DNA from: Curtobacterium sp. MCBA15_009
GTDB lineage: Bacteria; Actinomycetota; Actinomycetes; Actinomycetales; Microbacteriaceae
Length of the DNA: 64,000 nucleotides
Reading direction: 5' to 3'
NCBI RefSeq assembly: GCF_001864895.1
Contig: NZ_MJGO01000037.1
Span: 418,759-482,758, forward strand
The number at the start of each line of letters is the position of its first letter. Position 1 is the first letter of the stretch. A program made the position numbers and the translations under genes. The notes under the pieces were generated by a model. It searched no databases, was not told the DNA's origin, and saw only the letters and a list, made by a program, of their open reading frames with translations. Positions 16,693 to 24,600 of the stretch are shown here, one piece after another.

Positions 16693-17826
16693 ATGGACGA
16701 ACCGGCAACAGGACCCGGCGCGTCGCCCTCGGGCGGCGGCGCTGCTCGTCGGTCGCGCCCGACGCTCGCCGCGGTCGCCCGCGCCGCCGGGGTGGCGCCG
16801 TCCACCGCGTCGCTCGCCTTCAGCGGCCTCGGCCCGGTGTCCGAGGACGCCAAGGCCCGCGTGCTCGCCGCCGCGGCCGACCTCGGCTACGGCGGCCCCG
16901 ATCCCCGTGCCCGGTCCCTGCGCCGCGGACGGTCCGGCGTCATCGGCGTCGTGATGGACGAACGCCTGAGCGACGCGTTCCGCGACCCGGTCAACGTCCT
17001 GACGCTCGACGGCATCGCCGAGGTCGCCGGCGAGGCGGGTGCTTCGCTGCTGCTCGTCCGCAGCCCCCTCGACGACGAGCAGGGGACCGGGCCGCTGGTC
17101 GACGCCCCGATGGACGCCGTCGTGCTCGTCGGCTGCAACGTCCGGATCGACCCCGCCGTCGCCGTGCTGCGCCGACGCCAGATCCCCGTCGTGGCGATCG
17201 AGGCCGACGACATCGAGGGTGCCGTCCCCGTGCAGCTCGACAACCGCGATGCCTCACGCCGGGCTGCCGCTTACCTGCAGGAGCTCGGGCACGCCGCCGT
17301 CACGGTGGTGACCCTGCCCCTCGACGCGGCACGTCGCCGAGGACCGATCGCCGACGACCGGCTGTCCTCGGGCACCGCGTTCACCACGCTCGAACGCCTC
17401 CGCGGGGTGCGCGAGGTCTTCCCGTCGGCCGTCGCGATCGAGGCCGCCGGCAGTGCGGTCGAGGAGGGGCGCCTCGCCGGAACCGCCCTGTTCGCGGCCG
17501 ACGGCCCCCGCCCCACCGCCGTCGTCGCGCAGAGCGACCTGCTCGCCGTCGGCGTCATCGCGGCGGCCCTCGACGCCGGACTCCGGGTGCCGGAGGACGT
17601 CAGCGTCGTCGGCTTCGACGGCATCACGGTCGACGACAGCCTGCTGCACCGGTCGCCGATCCGGCAGCTGACGACCCTGGTGCAGCCCTTCGTGCAGAAG
17701 GGCCAGGCCGCCGCGCGCGCTGCCCTCGCCATGCTCGAGGGGGCGGAGCCGGAGCCGGCGTCGTTCACGTCGGCGTTGCGGGTGGGGGACACGACGGGGC
17801 CGCCGGCCGCGTCACGCCGCGACTGA
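16693..17826 (+). CDS. LacI-family transcriptional regulator
   Basis: 377-residue regulator. The N-terminal HTH follows a disordered start: TLAAVARAAGVAPSTASLAF (about 24-43), then the hinge region and a periplasmic-binding-protein-like effector domain (VIGVVMDERLSD..., DVSVVGFDGITVDD). In the recognition helix the usual V-S-R is A-P-S-T-A-S, consistent with an unusual operator. It probably controls itself and the divergent MFS gene. The island genes that follow converge on it. Confidence 0.92.
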   Translation: MDEPATGPGASPSGGGAARRSRPTLAAVARAAGVAPSTASLAFSGLGPVSEDAKARVLAAAADLGYGGPDPRARSLRRGRSGVIGVVMDERLSDAFRDPVNVLTLDGIAEVAGEAGASLLLVRSPLDDEQGTGPLVDAPMDAVVLVGCNVRIDPAVAVLRRRQIPVVAIEADDIEGAVPVQLDNRDASRRAAAYLQELGHAAVTVVTLPLDAARRRGPIADDRLSSGTAFTTLERLRGVREVFPSAVAIEAAGSAVEEGRLAGTALFAADGPRPTAVVAQSDLLAVGVIAAALDAGLRVPEDVSVVGFDGITVDDSLLHRSPIRQLTTLVQPFVQKGQAAARAALAMLEGAEPEPASFTSALRVGDTTGPPAASRRD

Positions 17827-17889
17827 CGCGAGTCCACGTCCGTCGGAGCGTGACCTCAGGTGACGGGACGCACCATCGCCTGCGCTGGG

Positions 17890-18657
17890 TCAATCGCTCC
17901 CGAGCCCTCCGTGGTGGTCGCGGAGCGCCTCGACGATCTGCGTCCATGAGCGCTGTCCCGAGGAGCGCAACGAGGCGAGTACGAGATCGACGTTGGATCC
18001 GCTGACCCAGTTCCCGGTGAGCGACACGGTGTCCTCCCGGTTCCGGACCGCGTGCGCCCAACCGCCCGGCACGATGACGACATCGCCGGGACGCTGGACG
18101 AACGTGAACGTGGAGGCATCGTCACGACCGGTGACCGCGACCAGCTCCGGCTCGAGGTGTCCCATCGCTGCGGCGGTCACCGGCGAGTGGAGGGTCCACT
18201 CCTTGGTACCCGTGACGAGCAGGTTCCACGCGGAACTGCACATGACGTCGACGTGTGTCGGTGATCCGCTGCCGGCGGGCCCGACGAAGATCCAGGCCCA
18301 GTCGGGCCGAGACTGCTCCGGGAGTCGATCGAACCAACTCGTGAGCGCGCTCGGCAGGGGAAGCTCGGCGAACTCATCCAGGTAGGTGGACACGTGCCAC
18401 TCCTTGAGGTACGTGCCTCCGGCGCGGCCCTCTGCGAGCTGTGCGAAGTACGAACCGACCGTCGTCCGTTCCGTCGCGCCGACCGCGGTCACGAGGCTCA
18501 CCGCCTCGTCACGCCACCGACGTTGGAGCGTCCCGCTCGACACGATCTCGTGGACCGGCCAGTGCTCCGTTGCTCCGCGGACGCACACCGGACCTGACAG
18601 CGGTGTCACGGACTCCGGCCACTCCTCGCGGAGCTGCATGCCCCCGCCCGCGGCCAT
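17890..18657 (-). CDS. JmjC/cupin_8-type Fe(II)/2-oxoglutarate oxygenase (island, third copy)
   Basis: 255-residue JmjC-fold protein of the FIH/cupin_8 type. The iron site is complete: H135-V-D137 in SPTHVDVMCSSAWN and distal H202 in PGGWAHAV; the segment NLLVTGTKEWTLH holds the family K/W. Relatives hydroxylate Asn, Asp, His or other side chains in proteins using O2 and 2-oxoglutarate. ATG 18657 overlaps the stop of the RsgA-like gene (ATGA), so it is last in the island operon. It probably modifies the 40-residue peptide encoded at 24380-24502, or acts on a ribosomal protein; both are inference. Confidence 0.85.
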   Translation of the reverse strand: MAAGGGMQLREEWPESVTPLSGPVCVRGATEHWPVHEIVSSGTLQRRWRDEAVSLVTAVGATERTTVGSYFAQLAEGRAGGTYLKEWHVSTYLDEFAELPLPSALTSWFDRLPEQSRPDWAWIFVGPAGSGSPTHVDVMCSSAWNLLVTGTKEWTLHSPVTAAAMGHLEPELVAVTGRDDASTFTFVQRPGDVVIVPGGWAHAVRNREDTVSLTGNWVSGSNVDLVLASLRSSGQRSWTQIVEALRDHHGGLGSD

Positions 18658-19688
18658 CACGAGGACTTCTTCCGCCAGAGCTTGGTCATGGACTTCCATT
18701 CCGCTCGTTGCTCGGACATCGCGGCGGCGTCACCGCGCCGCTCTTGGTAGGCCATCTCGCGGTGGATCTTGCGCCAGTTCGCGAGGCGGCGTGCTTCGAT
18801 GGTTCCGTCGACCACCGCTGCGAGGACGGCACAGTCCGGCTCCGTGGTGTGGCTGCAGTCGCGGAACCGACAGCGTTGCGAGGCATCGTGGATCTCGGCG
18901 AACGTCTCGTCCACCCCGTGGTCACTCGCGATGAGGTCGAGTGAGCGGATGCCCGGCACGTCGAGGAGGACGCCGCCGGTCGACAGCCGGTACAGGCGGC
19001 GAGACGTGGTGGCATGCCGCCCTTCGCCGGCGGGGCTCACCCCGAGTACCTTCTCGGATCGTCCGTCGATGGCGTTCAGCAGCGATGTCTTCCCGGCGCC
19101 ACTCGCGCCGAGCATCGTGGTCGTCGTTCCGCTGACCATGATCTCCCGCAGCCGATCCAGTCCGGTGCCGGTGACCGAACTGGTGAGGACCACTTCGACT
19201 CCCGGGGCCGCCTGGGCCGCGGCGTCTGTTGCGCCGCCGAGGTCGGTTGCGAGGTCGGCCTTCGTCAGGACTGTCAGGGGGGTCGCTCCGCTGTCCCAGG
19301 CCATGACCGTGAGGCGTTCGAGGGCCCCCACGTTGAGTCCTCGCTCCAGCGGGAGGACCATCAAGACGTGGTCGATGTTCGCGGCGAGGACCTGCGCGCC
19401 GACGCCGCTCGGGTCGGGTCGTGACAGGTTCGTCGTGCGCGGTCCCAACGCGGTGATCCGCGATCCGTCGGCGAGTACCCAGTCCCCGGCCACCGGTGTC
19501 GTCGCGAGCGACCGGGACAGGGGGAGGAGGACCTCCTCGAGCTCCCCGGAATCCTTCGCGAGGAGAACCTCCGCTTGTGCGCCGTGGACGACGGTGACTC
19601 GTCCGGCCCGACCTTCGGCGGCTGTCGTCCAGGTCAGGTCCATGCCGTCGGGCATACCGAGGGCGGTCAGGTGCTGCTGCATGTCCAC
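18657..19688 (-). CDS. rsgA: RsgA-like ribosome small-subunit GTPase, island copy
   Basis: 343-residue circularly permuted GTPase of the RsgA/YjeQ family, which binds the 30S subunit late in assembly. OB-fold about residues 1-100; permuted G motifs G4 TKAD (142-145), G5 TSS (169-171), G1 GASGAGKT (194-201), G3 DVPG (243-246); then a zinc site C273, C278, H280, C286. All motifs are intact. Start GTG 19688, or ATG 19682. It is translationally linked between an exporter and an oxygenase instead of standing with housekeeping genes, so I read it as a second, cluster-dedicated copy, perhaps protecting ribosomes from the product. Whether the genome has another rsgA cannot be seen. Confidence 0.9.
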   Translation of the reverse strand: MDMQQHLTALGMPDGMDLTWTTAAEGRAGRVTVVHGAQAEVLLAKDSGELEEVLLPLSRSLATTPVAGDWVLADGSRITALGPRTTNLSRPDPSGVGAQVLAANIDHVLMVLPLERGLNVGALERLTVMAWDSGATPLTVLTKADLATDLGGATDAAAQAAPGVEVVLTSSVTGTGLDRLREIMVSGTTTTMLGASGAGKTSLLNAIDGRSEKVLGVSPAGEGRHATTSRRLYRLSTGGVLLDVPGIRSLDLIASDHGVDETFAEIHDASQRCRFRDCSHTTEPDCAVLAAVVDGTIEARRLANWRKIHREMAYQERRGDAAAMSEQRAEWKSMTKLWRKKSS

Positions 19689-19692
19689 GCGT

Positions 19693-20979
19693 TCAACTCC
19701 TCTTGGTGGCGGGCGCCGGGCGCAGGTGCATGACGCAGGACGCAGCGACGGCGCTGGCGACGATCAGTGCGGCGAGGCCGAGCAAGTAGGTCTGGGTTCC
19801 CAGGACCTTCGCCAGCGGAAGGCTGATCGCGAGGCCGACGGGAACCATGACCGAGATCAGCGTCTGCTCGACCGACCCGATCCGTGAGAGCGCAGCGTTC
19901 GGCACGGTCGTCTGCAGGTACGTGTCGAAGACGACACCTTCCATCGAGATCAGTACTGCGGTCACCGCGAACGCGGCGGTCAGCGCGATGATGTCGACCC
20001 CGAACGCGAACAGCACGAGCTGCACGGGCTGGCACACCATCAAGGTCCAGAGCACGAAGAACTTCGGTCTGCTGAGTCGTACCCATCCGGCCGCGACGGA
20101 GCCCACGAGGCCGCCAGCAGCGAGTGCCGTCGCGAGGGCAGCCCAGAACGCGATCCCGCCGAGTGCATCCCTGGCCACGATGGGCCCGAGGACGCTGATG
20201 GCAGCGATGCTCAGCTGCACAGGGCAACGGAGGAGGATCAGCGTCAGGATGTCGGGGTGCCGTCGGAGGACCGCGACGCCCTGCCAGAACCCTCCGTTGT
20301 CGGCTTCCTCTCCGGGTGGTTCGTCCTCGGACGTCGCGCGAGATGGATCGCCGTCCTCCAGCGGGGCGGCTGTCCGTCGGAGCCTCCACAGGAAGGTCAG
20401 GCAGGCGAGGGAGACGGCGAACGTCACGACGTCGAACAGCAGCGCCAGCGGGACACCGCCGAGCGTGACGAGCAGCGTTGCGAGCGCAGGGCCGACGAGG
20501 AGACCCGTGTTCAACGTGACGTCGATCCAGGAGTTCGCCTTCTGGAGCGCTCGCTCCGGGACGAGTTGTGGGACCAACCCGATGCTGGCGGGGATGTAGA
20601 ACGACGTGGCGACTCCGTAGAGCGCCGCGGAGACCCCGAGGTGCCACAACGTGGCGCTCCCGCTGACGAAGGCGACGATCGGCACGACCTGTGCGAGGAG
20701 GCGCACGGCGTCAGCGATCCACATCACCGCGACCCGGTCGCGGCGATCGGAGACCGAGCCCCCCAACCCGATGAAGAGCATCCGGGCACCCCAGAGCGAC
20801 AGCAGGATGATCGGCATGCCCCAGCCGGAGCGGGAGACCTCGAGGGCAGCGAACGCGAAGGTCAGGGGCACGACCCCGTCGCCGAAGAAGGAGATCGACT
20901 GTCCGAGGTAGTAGGTGGGGAAGCCGTGCGATCGGAACGGGGACGTGGGCGATTCACGTGCGCGTTGTTGGGTGCTCAC
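19693..20979 (-). CDS. MFS exporter of the island
   Basis: 428-residue permease with about 12 membrane helices, opening FPTYYLGQSISFFGDGVVPLTFAFA, the look of the EntS/macrolide-efflux branch of MFS (MFS_3). The G-x-x-S-D-R-R-D-R loop (GGSVSDRRDR) is the conserved helix 2-3 signature. GTG 20979 overlaps the arginase stop by 4 bp and the next gene starts 4 bases after its end. In this context it is the likely exporter of the mature peptide product. Confidence 0.88.
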   Translation of the reverse strand: MSTQQRARESPTSPFRSHGFPTYYLGQSISFFGDGVVPLTFAFAALEVSRSGWGMPIILLSLWGARMLFIGLGGSVSDRRDRVAVMWIADAVRLLAQVVPIVAFVSGSATLWHLGVSAALYGVATSFYIPASIGLVPQLVPERALQKANSWIDVTLNTGLLVGPALATLLVTLGGVPLALLFDVVTFAVSLACLTFLWRLRRTAAPLEDGDPSRATSEDEPPGEEADNGGFWQGVAVLRRHPDILTLILLRCPVQLSIAAISVLGPIVARDALGGIAFWAALATALAAGGLVGSVAAGWVRLSRPKFFVLWTLMVCQPVQLVLFAFGVDIIALTAAFAVTAVLISMEGVVFDTYLQTTVPNAALSRIGSVEQTLISVMVPVGLAISLPLAKVLGTQTYLLGLAALIVASAVAASCVMHLRPAPATKRS

Positions 20980-22121
20980 TGCGTTCCCTTCGAGATCGTC
21001 CTGTGGATCAGGTCCACCGCGAGCATCGCGGCCTGGTTGCGACGTGTCATCGGCCCGCACACCTCGGAGAGGTCGAGCCCGACGATCGTGCCCGAGGCCG
21101 CGACCACGTCGAGCACAGCGCGCACTTGCGTCGGATCGAGGCCGTCGAGGGCGGGGTAGGCGACCTCGGGAGCGATCGAGGGGTCGAGCACGTCGATGTC
21201 CACGCTCACGTGGACGGGCCGGCCGTGGCAGTGCGCGGCGACCACGTCCTGCCACCCGGCGGCGCCGACCTCGGCAGCGGTGAGGTAGGAGACCGGATCG
21301 TCGGCACCCGTGGTCCCGCGAGCGAGGTTCGTGTCGATCCCACGCACCCCGATCGTCAACCAGCGCAGATCCGGTCGGTCGTCGAGGCACCAGGTGACGA
21401 AGTTGCCACAGTCGGCGGTCGTCTGCCGTGCCGGGATCGGTCGGCGATCCGCATGTGCATCGAGGTGGACCACGACCAGATCACGGTGTCCTGCCGCCTG
21501 GGCCGAGATCACCGGGTAGCCGATCGAGTGGTCGCCGCCGACGACGAGGGGCAGTTGCCCTTGCTCGATCACGGTCGTCACGGCGGCGAACAGACGATCG
21601 GACACCGATCGTGCGGTGTCGTTGGGCGGGTCCAGGACGATGTCGCCGTGGTCGAGCACCGCCGTGCTCCGCTGTCCGAGTTCCGTCCGGCTCGTCCAGT
21701 CCCAGGCGGTGGTGGTCGCTTCGGTGTCGAGCAGCCTGCGCAGCCCGCGCCGGAGGCCGGGCACGATCTCCTGCACCGACAGATCCGGCTCCGGTTGCTG
21801 CCAGACGGGCGCACCGATGAAACCCCATCGGGCAACAGCAGGATCCGCGGAGACGATCGGCTCGGCAGAGCGACGGAGGAGACCACGATCCGCGTGGTCG
21901 GCGACGCCTTCGGGAAGGAGCAAGTGCTTCCGCGCCAACATCGCATGGGCCTCCGGAGTCAGCATCGAGGCGATGAGGCTCGGCGTCTCCCACAACCGTC
22001 TGAGTTCCGGGGTGAGCCGGGCGGCCGTTCCCTCGATCTCGTTGACGACCTGGTCTCCCTCGAGCCGCAACGTGGGGTGCCAGACCCATCTGGTCCGCCT
22101 GCCGACGCCCTCAACGGTCAT
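20976..22121 (-). CDS. Arginase-fold hydrolase, candidate peptide arginase
   Basis: 381-residue ureohydrolase with an extra N-terminal domain. All binuclear-metal motifs are intact: GGDHS (195-199), DAHAD (221-225), SVDID (306-310). Free-arginine arginases and agmatinases are about 300 residues; here about 80 extra N-terminal residues (HPTLRLEGDQVVNEIEG... then LLLPEG) look like a small winged-helix/PqqD-like module of the sort that binds leader peptides in RiPP enzymes. Known peptide arginases (OspR of landornamide) turn Arg in a precursor into ornithine. The precursor here has two Arg near its C-terminus. ATG 22121 overlaps the upstream oxygenase stop by 11 bases. A free-amino-acid role remains possible. 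Confidence 0.82.
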   Translation of the reverse strand: MTVEGVGRRTRWVWHPTLRLEGDQVVNEIEGTAARLTPELRRLWETPSLIASMLTPEAHAMLARKHLLLPEGVADHADRGLLRRSAEPIVSADPAVARWGFIGAPVWQQPEPDLSVQEIVPGLRRGLRRLLDTEATTTAWDWTSRTELGQRSTAVLDHGDIVLDPPNDTARSVSDRLFAAVTTVIEQGQLPLVVGGDHSIGYPVISAQAAGHRDLVVVHLDAHADRRPIPARQTTADCGNFVTWCLDDRPDLRWLTIGVRGIDTNLARGTTGADDPVSYLTAAEVGAAGWQDVVAAHCHGRPVHVSVDIDVLDPSIAPEVAYPALDGLDPTQVRAVLDVVAASGTIVGLDLSEVCGPMTRRNQAAMLAVDLIHRTISKGTQ

Positions 22122-23166
22122 CGTGATCAGCGAGCAGGAGATCGGCTCGGAGGAGCGCGCGGAGCGTTCGGTCGACGTCGTCAGTCGAGAGCTGGACCAT
22201 CTCGTGGATCTGAGCGTGAGCGACCCGTCCGCCCGAGACCCACGCCTCGATGACGGCTGTGAACTCGCTCGCGACCTTGACCGACTTCCCCAGGCTGCGG
22301 AGGCTGACGCGATCGCCGGCCGACTCGAACGTCGGAGGGAACCGGGCTGCCCAGCGGAAGGACGCGCCGCTGAGGTCGTCATCACGAACCGACCACGGCA
22401 AGGACAGACCGCGGCGCCGCTCGGGGGACCGCTCGCTCCGAGCGATGAACAGCTCGCGACGGAGCCGATCATCGTCATCGGTCGTGATGTCGTGCAGGGG
22501 CACGCCGAGCTGCAAGATCTCGCGGATGGCTTCCGTCGGCGATGTGCGGACGACGCCGAACGTCCAGTGCAGGGTCTCTCCTCCGACGCCGGTCACCTCG
22601 TGATCCCAGCCGATGGGGACGTGCATGACATCGCCAGGGCGCAGGACGGCGTCCAGTGCGACCTCGTCTGCGGCACCGCCTCCGCGGTGGACGCGCCAGT
22701 GCTTCTCGCCCTCCGCTTGCAGGATCACGGTGTCGTGGCTGTCGCTGTGCCGGCCGAACGCCGACTCCGACGCCCAGCACGAGTAGCCGTTGACCCAGGC
22801 CGCTTCGTGCATCGCGTACTCGAGGCACTCGACGACGTCGCGGAGCTCGGGGACGACGCGTTCGGCCTTGTTGACGACCAAGGTCGCGCCGTCCCGGAGG
22901 AGCGCGATGAACGGCTTCCGGCGTGGGCGCCGCTCGACGATGTCGCCGGCTCCGATCCGGGTCTCGACCAGTGTCGTCTGGTCGATGTCCACGGCGGGTA
23001 CGACCTTGATCAGACCGTGCTCGAACGTCGACTGCGCCATCGCGCGATCGACTGCTCGCCAGCCGACCCGATCGACAGCCCTGCCGTCGATCCGGCCGAG
23101 CACGAGCTCGCCGAAGCGGACGGAGGCGCCGCCGAGGGCTGCTTGCACCTCACCCCAGAGCGTCAC
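22111..23166 (-). CDS. JmjC/cupin_4-type oxygenase (ribosomal-oxygenase-like), island second copy
   Basis: 351 residues resembling the ROX family (YcfD, MINA, NO66). Iron ligands H140-S-D142 in FGRHSDSHDT and H189 in PIGWDHEV; LQAEGEKHWRVH (149-160) matches the family's 2-oxoglutarate strand. The C-terminal 90 residues carry a winged-helix-like domain (HAQIHEMVQLSTDDVDRTLR), as in ribosomal oxygenases. GTG 23166 overlaps the previous oxygenase stop by 4 bp. Family members hydroxylate Arg or His in ribosomal proteins; here the likely substrate is the island peptide. Specific residue unknown. Confidence 0.86.
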   Translation of the reverse strand: MTLWGEVQAALGGASVRFGELVLGRIDGRAVDRVGWRAVDRAMAQSTFEHGLIKVVPAVDIDQTTLVETRIGAGDIVERRPRRKPFIALLRDGATLVVNKAERVVPELRDVVECLEYAMHEAAWVNGYSCWASESAFGRHSDSHDTVILQAEGEKHWRVHRGGGAADEVALDAVLRPGDVMHVPIGWDHEVTGVGGETLHWTFGVVRTSPTEAIREILQLGVPLHDITTDDDDRLRRELFIARSERSPERRRGLSLPWSVRDDDLSGASFRWAARFPPTFESAGDRVSLRSLGKSVKVASEFTAVIEAWVSGGRVAHAQIHEMVQLSTDDVDRTLRALLRADLLLADHDDR

Positions 23167-24305
23167 GCTCGCACCGACTCTCTCGTCACCAGGGCGCCGA
23201 TGCGCAGCAGGGCGACGAAGAAGTTCCGGGCGGGACGCTCGCCCGGGACGACTTCTCGCACGTCCGCCGTGGTGATCGATGCACGCCGAGGGTCGAGGAG
23301 CGCGCGGACTGCTGCGTCGCTGACATCGTCGGGCAGGTCGATGGTCCTGCCGAGCACGGACAGGCGACCGGAGTCGACGGCGATCGGAAGACTGGTGACC
23401 TCGGCGCTGTCGACGTCTGCGAACACCCCGGCCGGCAACAGGCGATGCGCTCCCACGAAGCCTCTGTTGGCTCGCTGGTTCTGTCGTTGTCGGAGCTGCC
23501 CGGCGAGGGCTTCCGCTCCGAGGCTGTCCAGGGAATTCGAGGAACGTCGGAGAAGGACCGATGCCGCCTGGAGCAATTCTTCGGCTTCGTCCGGCTCGTA
23601 GTAGGACATCCCCAGGAAGACGGCTGGCCCGTCATTCTTGAAGACGTGGAAGTGATGACCGGGGATGCTCAAGAAATCGCCCGGTTCCAACACGAAGTGG
23701 TGATCAGCGGAAGCGAGATGACGATCGATGTCCAATGTCACCTCGCGCTGCCCGGGAAGTGCTCCGAGCGTCTCCGGTTCCCAGACCCACACCGATTTGG
23801 TGGCGGGACCGAGGTGGAATATGAAGGAGGGTTCGAGATCGGAGTGGACACCGAACGGTGTGAAGCCGGACGAAGCGATGAACGAGTAGAAGTCGAGGCC
23901 GCGTGGCGGGATGCCGCTGGCCTCGACCATGGGCGCGACGATCTCTTCGTGCAACACGGAACGTGCCCACGGAGACCACGTCTCCACCGCGTTGAAGGCG
24001 GCGCAGACGTCGTGCCGACCTGTCGCGGTGCTGAGCCAGTCGATCACGTCGGAGCCGTCGTACGCGGTGTGCGTGACCGCCTCACTCGCGCGGTAGTCGA
24101 GCTGCTCCGGGCCGAAGACCCGTATCCGCGGTAGCCCTGCCACGGACTGGACACGGGGATCGGTCGCGTTCGCCAGTGCTGACCGGAGTGCGGACAGGAT
24201 GATCTCAGGCCGCTGCACCAGACCCCTGATGTGCGTGACCTCGCGGAAACCAGGTCCGTGGTCCGTTGCGAATCGCATCCAGACCGCGTTGTCGATGACG
24301 TTCAA
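23163..24305 (-). CDS. JmjC/cupin-type oxygenase (ribosomal-oxygenase-like), island first copy
   Basis: 380-residue Fe(II)/2-oxoglutarate oxygenase candidate. Iron motif H154-S-D156 in FGVHSDLEPSFIFHL; the distal His is among H217-H220 in IPGHHFHVF. A C-terminal region (about 300-380) looks like the winged-helix tail of YcfD-type enzymes and resembles that of the next gene's product. Start TTG 24305 is chosen because a GGGGGG site lies 5 bases upstream; the first internal ATG is at residue 10. First enzyme gene after the precursor, separated from it by a strong hairpin. Predicted to hydroxylate the precursor peptide. Confidence 0.83.
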   Translation of the reverse strand: MNVIDNAVWMRFATDHGPGFREVTHIRGLVQRPEIILSALRSALANATDPRVQSVAGLPRIRVFGPEQLDYRASEAVTHTAYDGSDVIDWLSTATGRHDVCAAFNAVETWSPWARSVLHEEIVAPMVEASGIPPRGLDFYSFIASSGFTPFGVHSDLEPSFIFHLGPATKSVWVWEPETLGALPGQREVTLDIDRHLASADHHFVLEPGDFLSIPGHHFHVFKNDGPAVFLGMSYYEPDEAEELLQAASVLLRRSSNSLDSLGAEALAGQLRQRQNQRANRGFVGAHRLLPAGVFADVDSAEVTSLPIAVDSGRLSVLGRTIDLPDDVSDAAVRALLDPRRASITTADVREVVPGERPARNFFVALLRIGALVTRESVRA

Positions 24306-24323
24306 TGTGCCCCCCGAAGTGTA

Positions 24324-24356
24324 GGGGCCGGCCCGGATTCCCCCCGAGCCGGCCCC
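24324..24356 (-). terminator. Attenuator-like hairpin between precursor and enzyme genes
   Basis: Inverted repeat of 13-base arms with one mismatch (24324-24336 with 24344-24356; GGGGCCGGC core) around a 7-base loop. It has no T-run, so it is more likely a partial terminator or an mRNA 3' end stabiliser that gives more precursor than enzyme, the usual arrangement in RiPP operons. Confidence 0.7.
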
Positions 24357-24379
24357 GCTCGTTCAATACCGCATGAGCG

Positions 24380-24502
24380 TCAGTGCCCGACGTCCATCCG
24401 GTTCCGCAACTGCACGTCCATCAGGTCCTCGTCGGTGATGACGATGTCCTCGATGTCGATCGTTGCGTTGTCGTTCTGCTCGGTCTTCGTTGCGCCGTTC
24501 AT
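24380..24502 (-). CDS. Putative RiPP precursor peptide (40 aa)
   Basis: Small acidic peptide: leader part begins MNGATKTEQNDNATIDIED and continues with Ile/Asp/Glu-rich IVITDED; the C-terminus is LMDVQLRNRMDVGH, which has a short internal repeat (MDV) and holds all three basic residues beyond the N-terminal Lys (Arg, Arg, His). ATG 24502 is preceded by GAGGGG at good spacing. It is the first gene of the island, upstream of three JmjC oxygenases and an arginase-fold enzyme, which fits a leader-core precursor. No Cys, Ser or Thr in the C-terminal part, so lanthionine or thiazole chemistry is ruled out there. Not a family I recognise. Confidence 0.68.
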   Translation of the reverse strand: MNGATKTEQNDNATIDIEDIVITDEDLMDVQLRNRMDVGH

Positions 24503-24546
24503 GGACTATCCCCTCTTCCACGGAATGACCGTCATTGTTGACGATC

Positions 24547-24600
24547 CGGTGCTGAGCGGCACCGTGGACAGAGTGTTCCACGAGGAGCCGAAGCTGTCCA
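24547..24600. promoter_or_regulatory. Inverted repeats upstream of the precursor gene
   Basis: Two inverted repeats lie 45-100 bases upstream of the precursor ATG: CGGTGC (24547-24552) with GCACCG (24559-24564), and TGGACAG (24565-24571) with CTGTCCA (24594-24600). They may be operators or 5' UTR structure controlling the island. No regulator gene is present in the island itself, and no promoter boxes could be fixed with confidence. Confidence 0.4.

Noticed and set aside
14540-16954. Long plus-strand open frame opposite nucS and the MFS gene
   Set aside because: Same reason: antisense to two well-supported genes and without any motif.
18657-19688. Treating the RsgA gene as the normal housekeeping copy
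   Set aside because: Not excluded, but tight coupling to the island genes and lower GC argue for a dedicated copy; left as an open test.
24506-24535. Nine-codon frame (MTVIPWKRG) ending 3 bases before the precursor ATG
   Set aside because: It could be an upstream leader peptide, but its stop overlaps the precursor ribosome site and its own start has no clear ribosome site; such short frames arise by chance.
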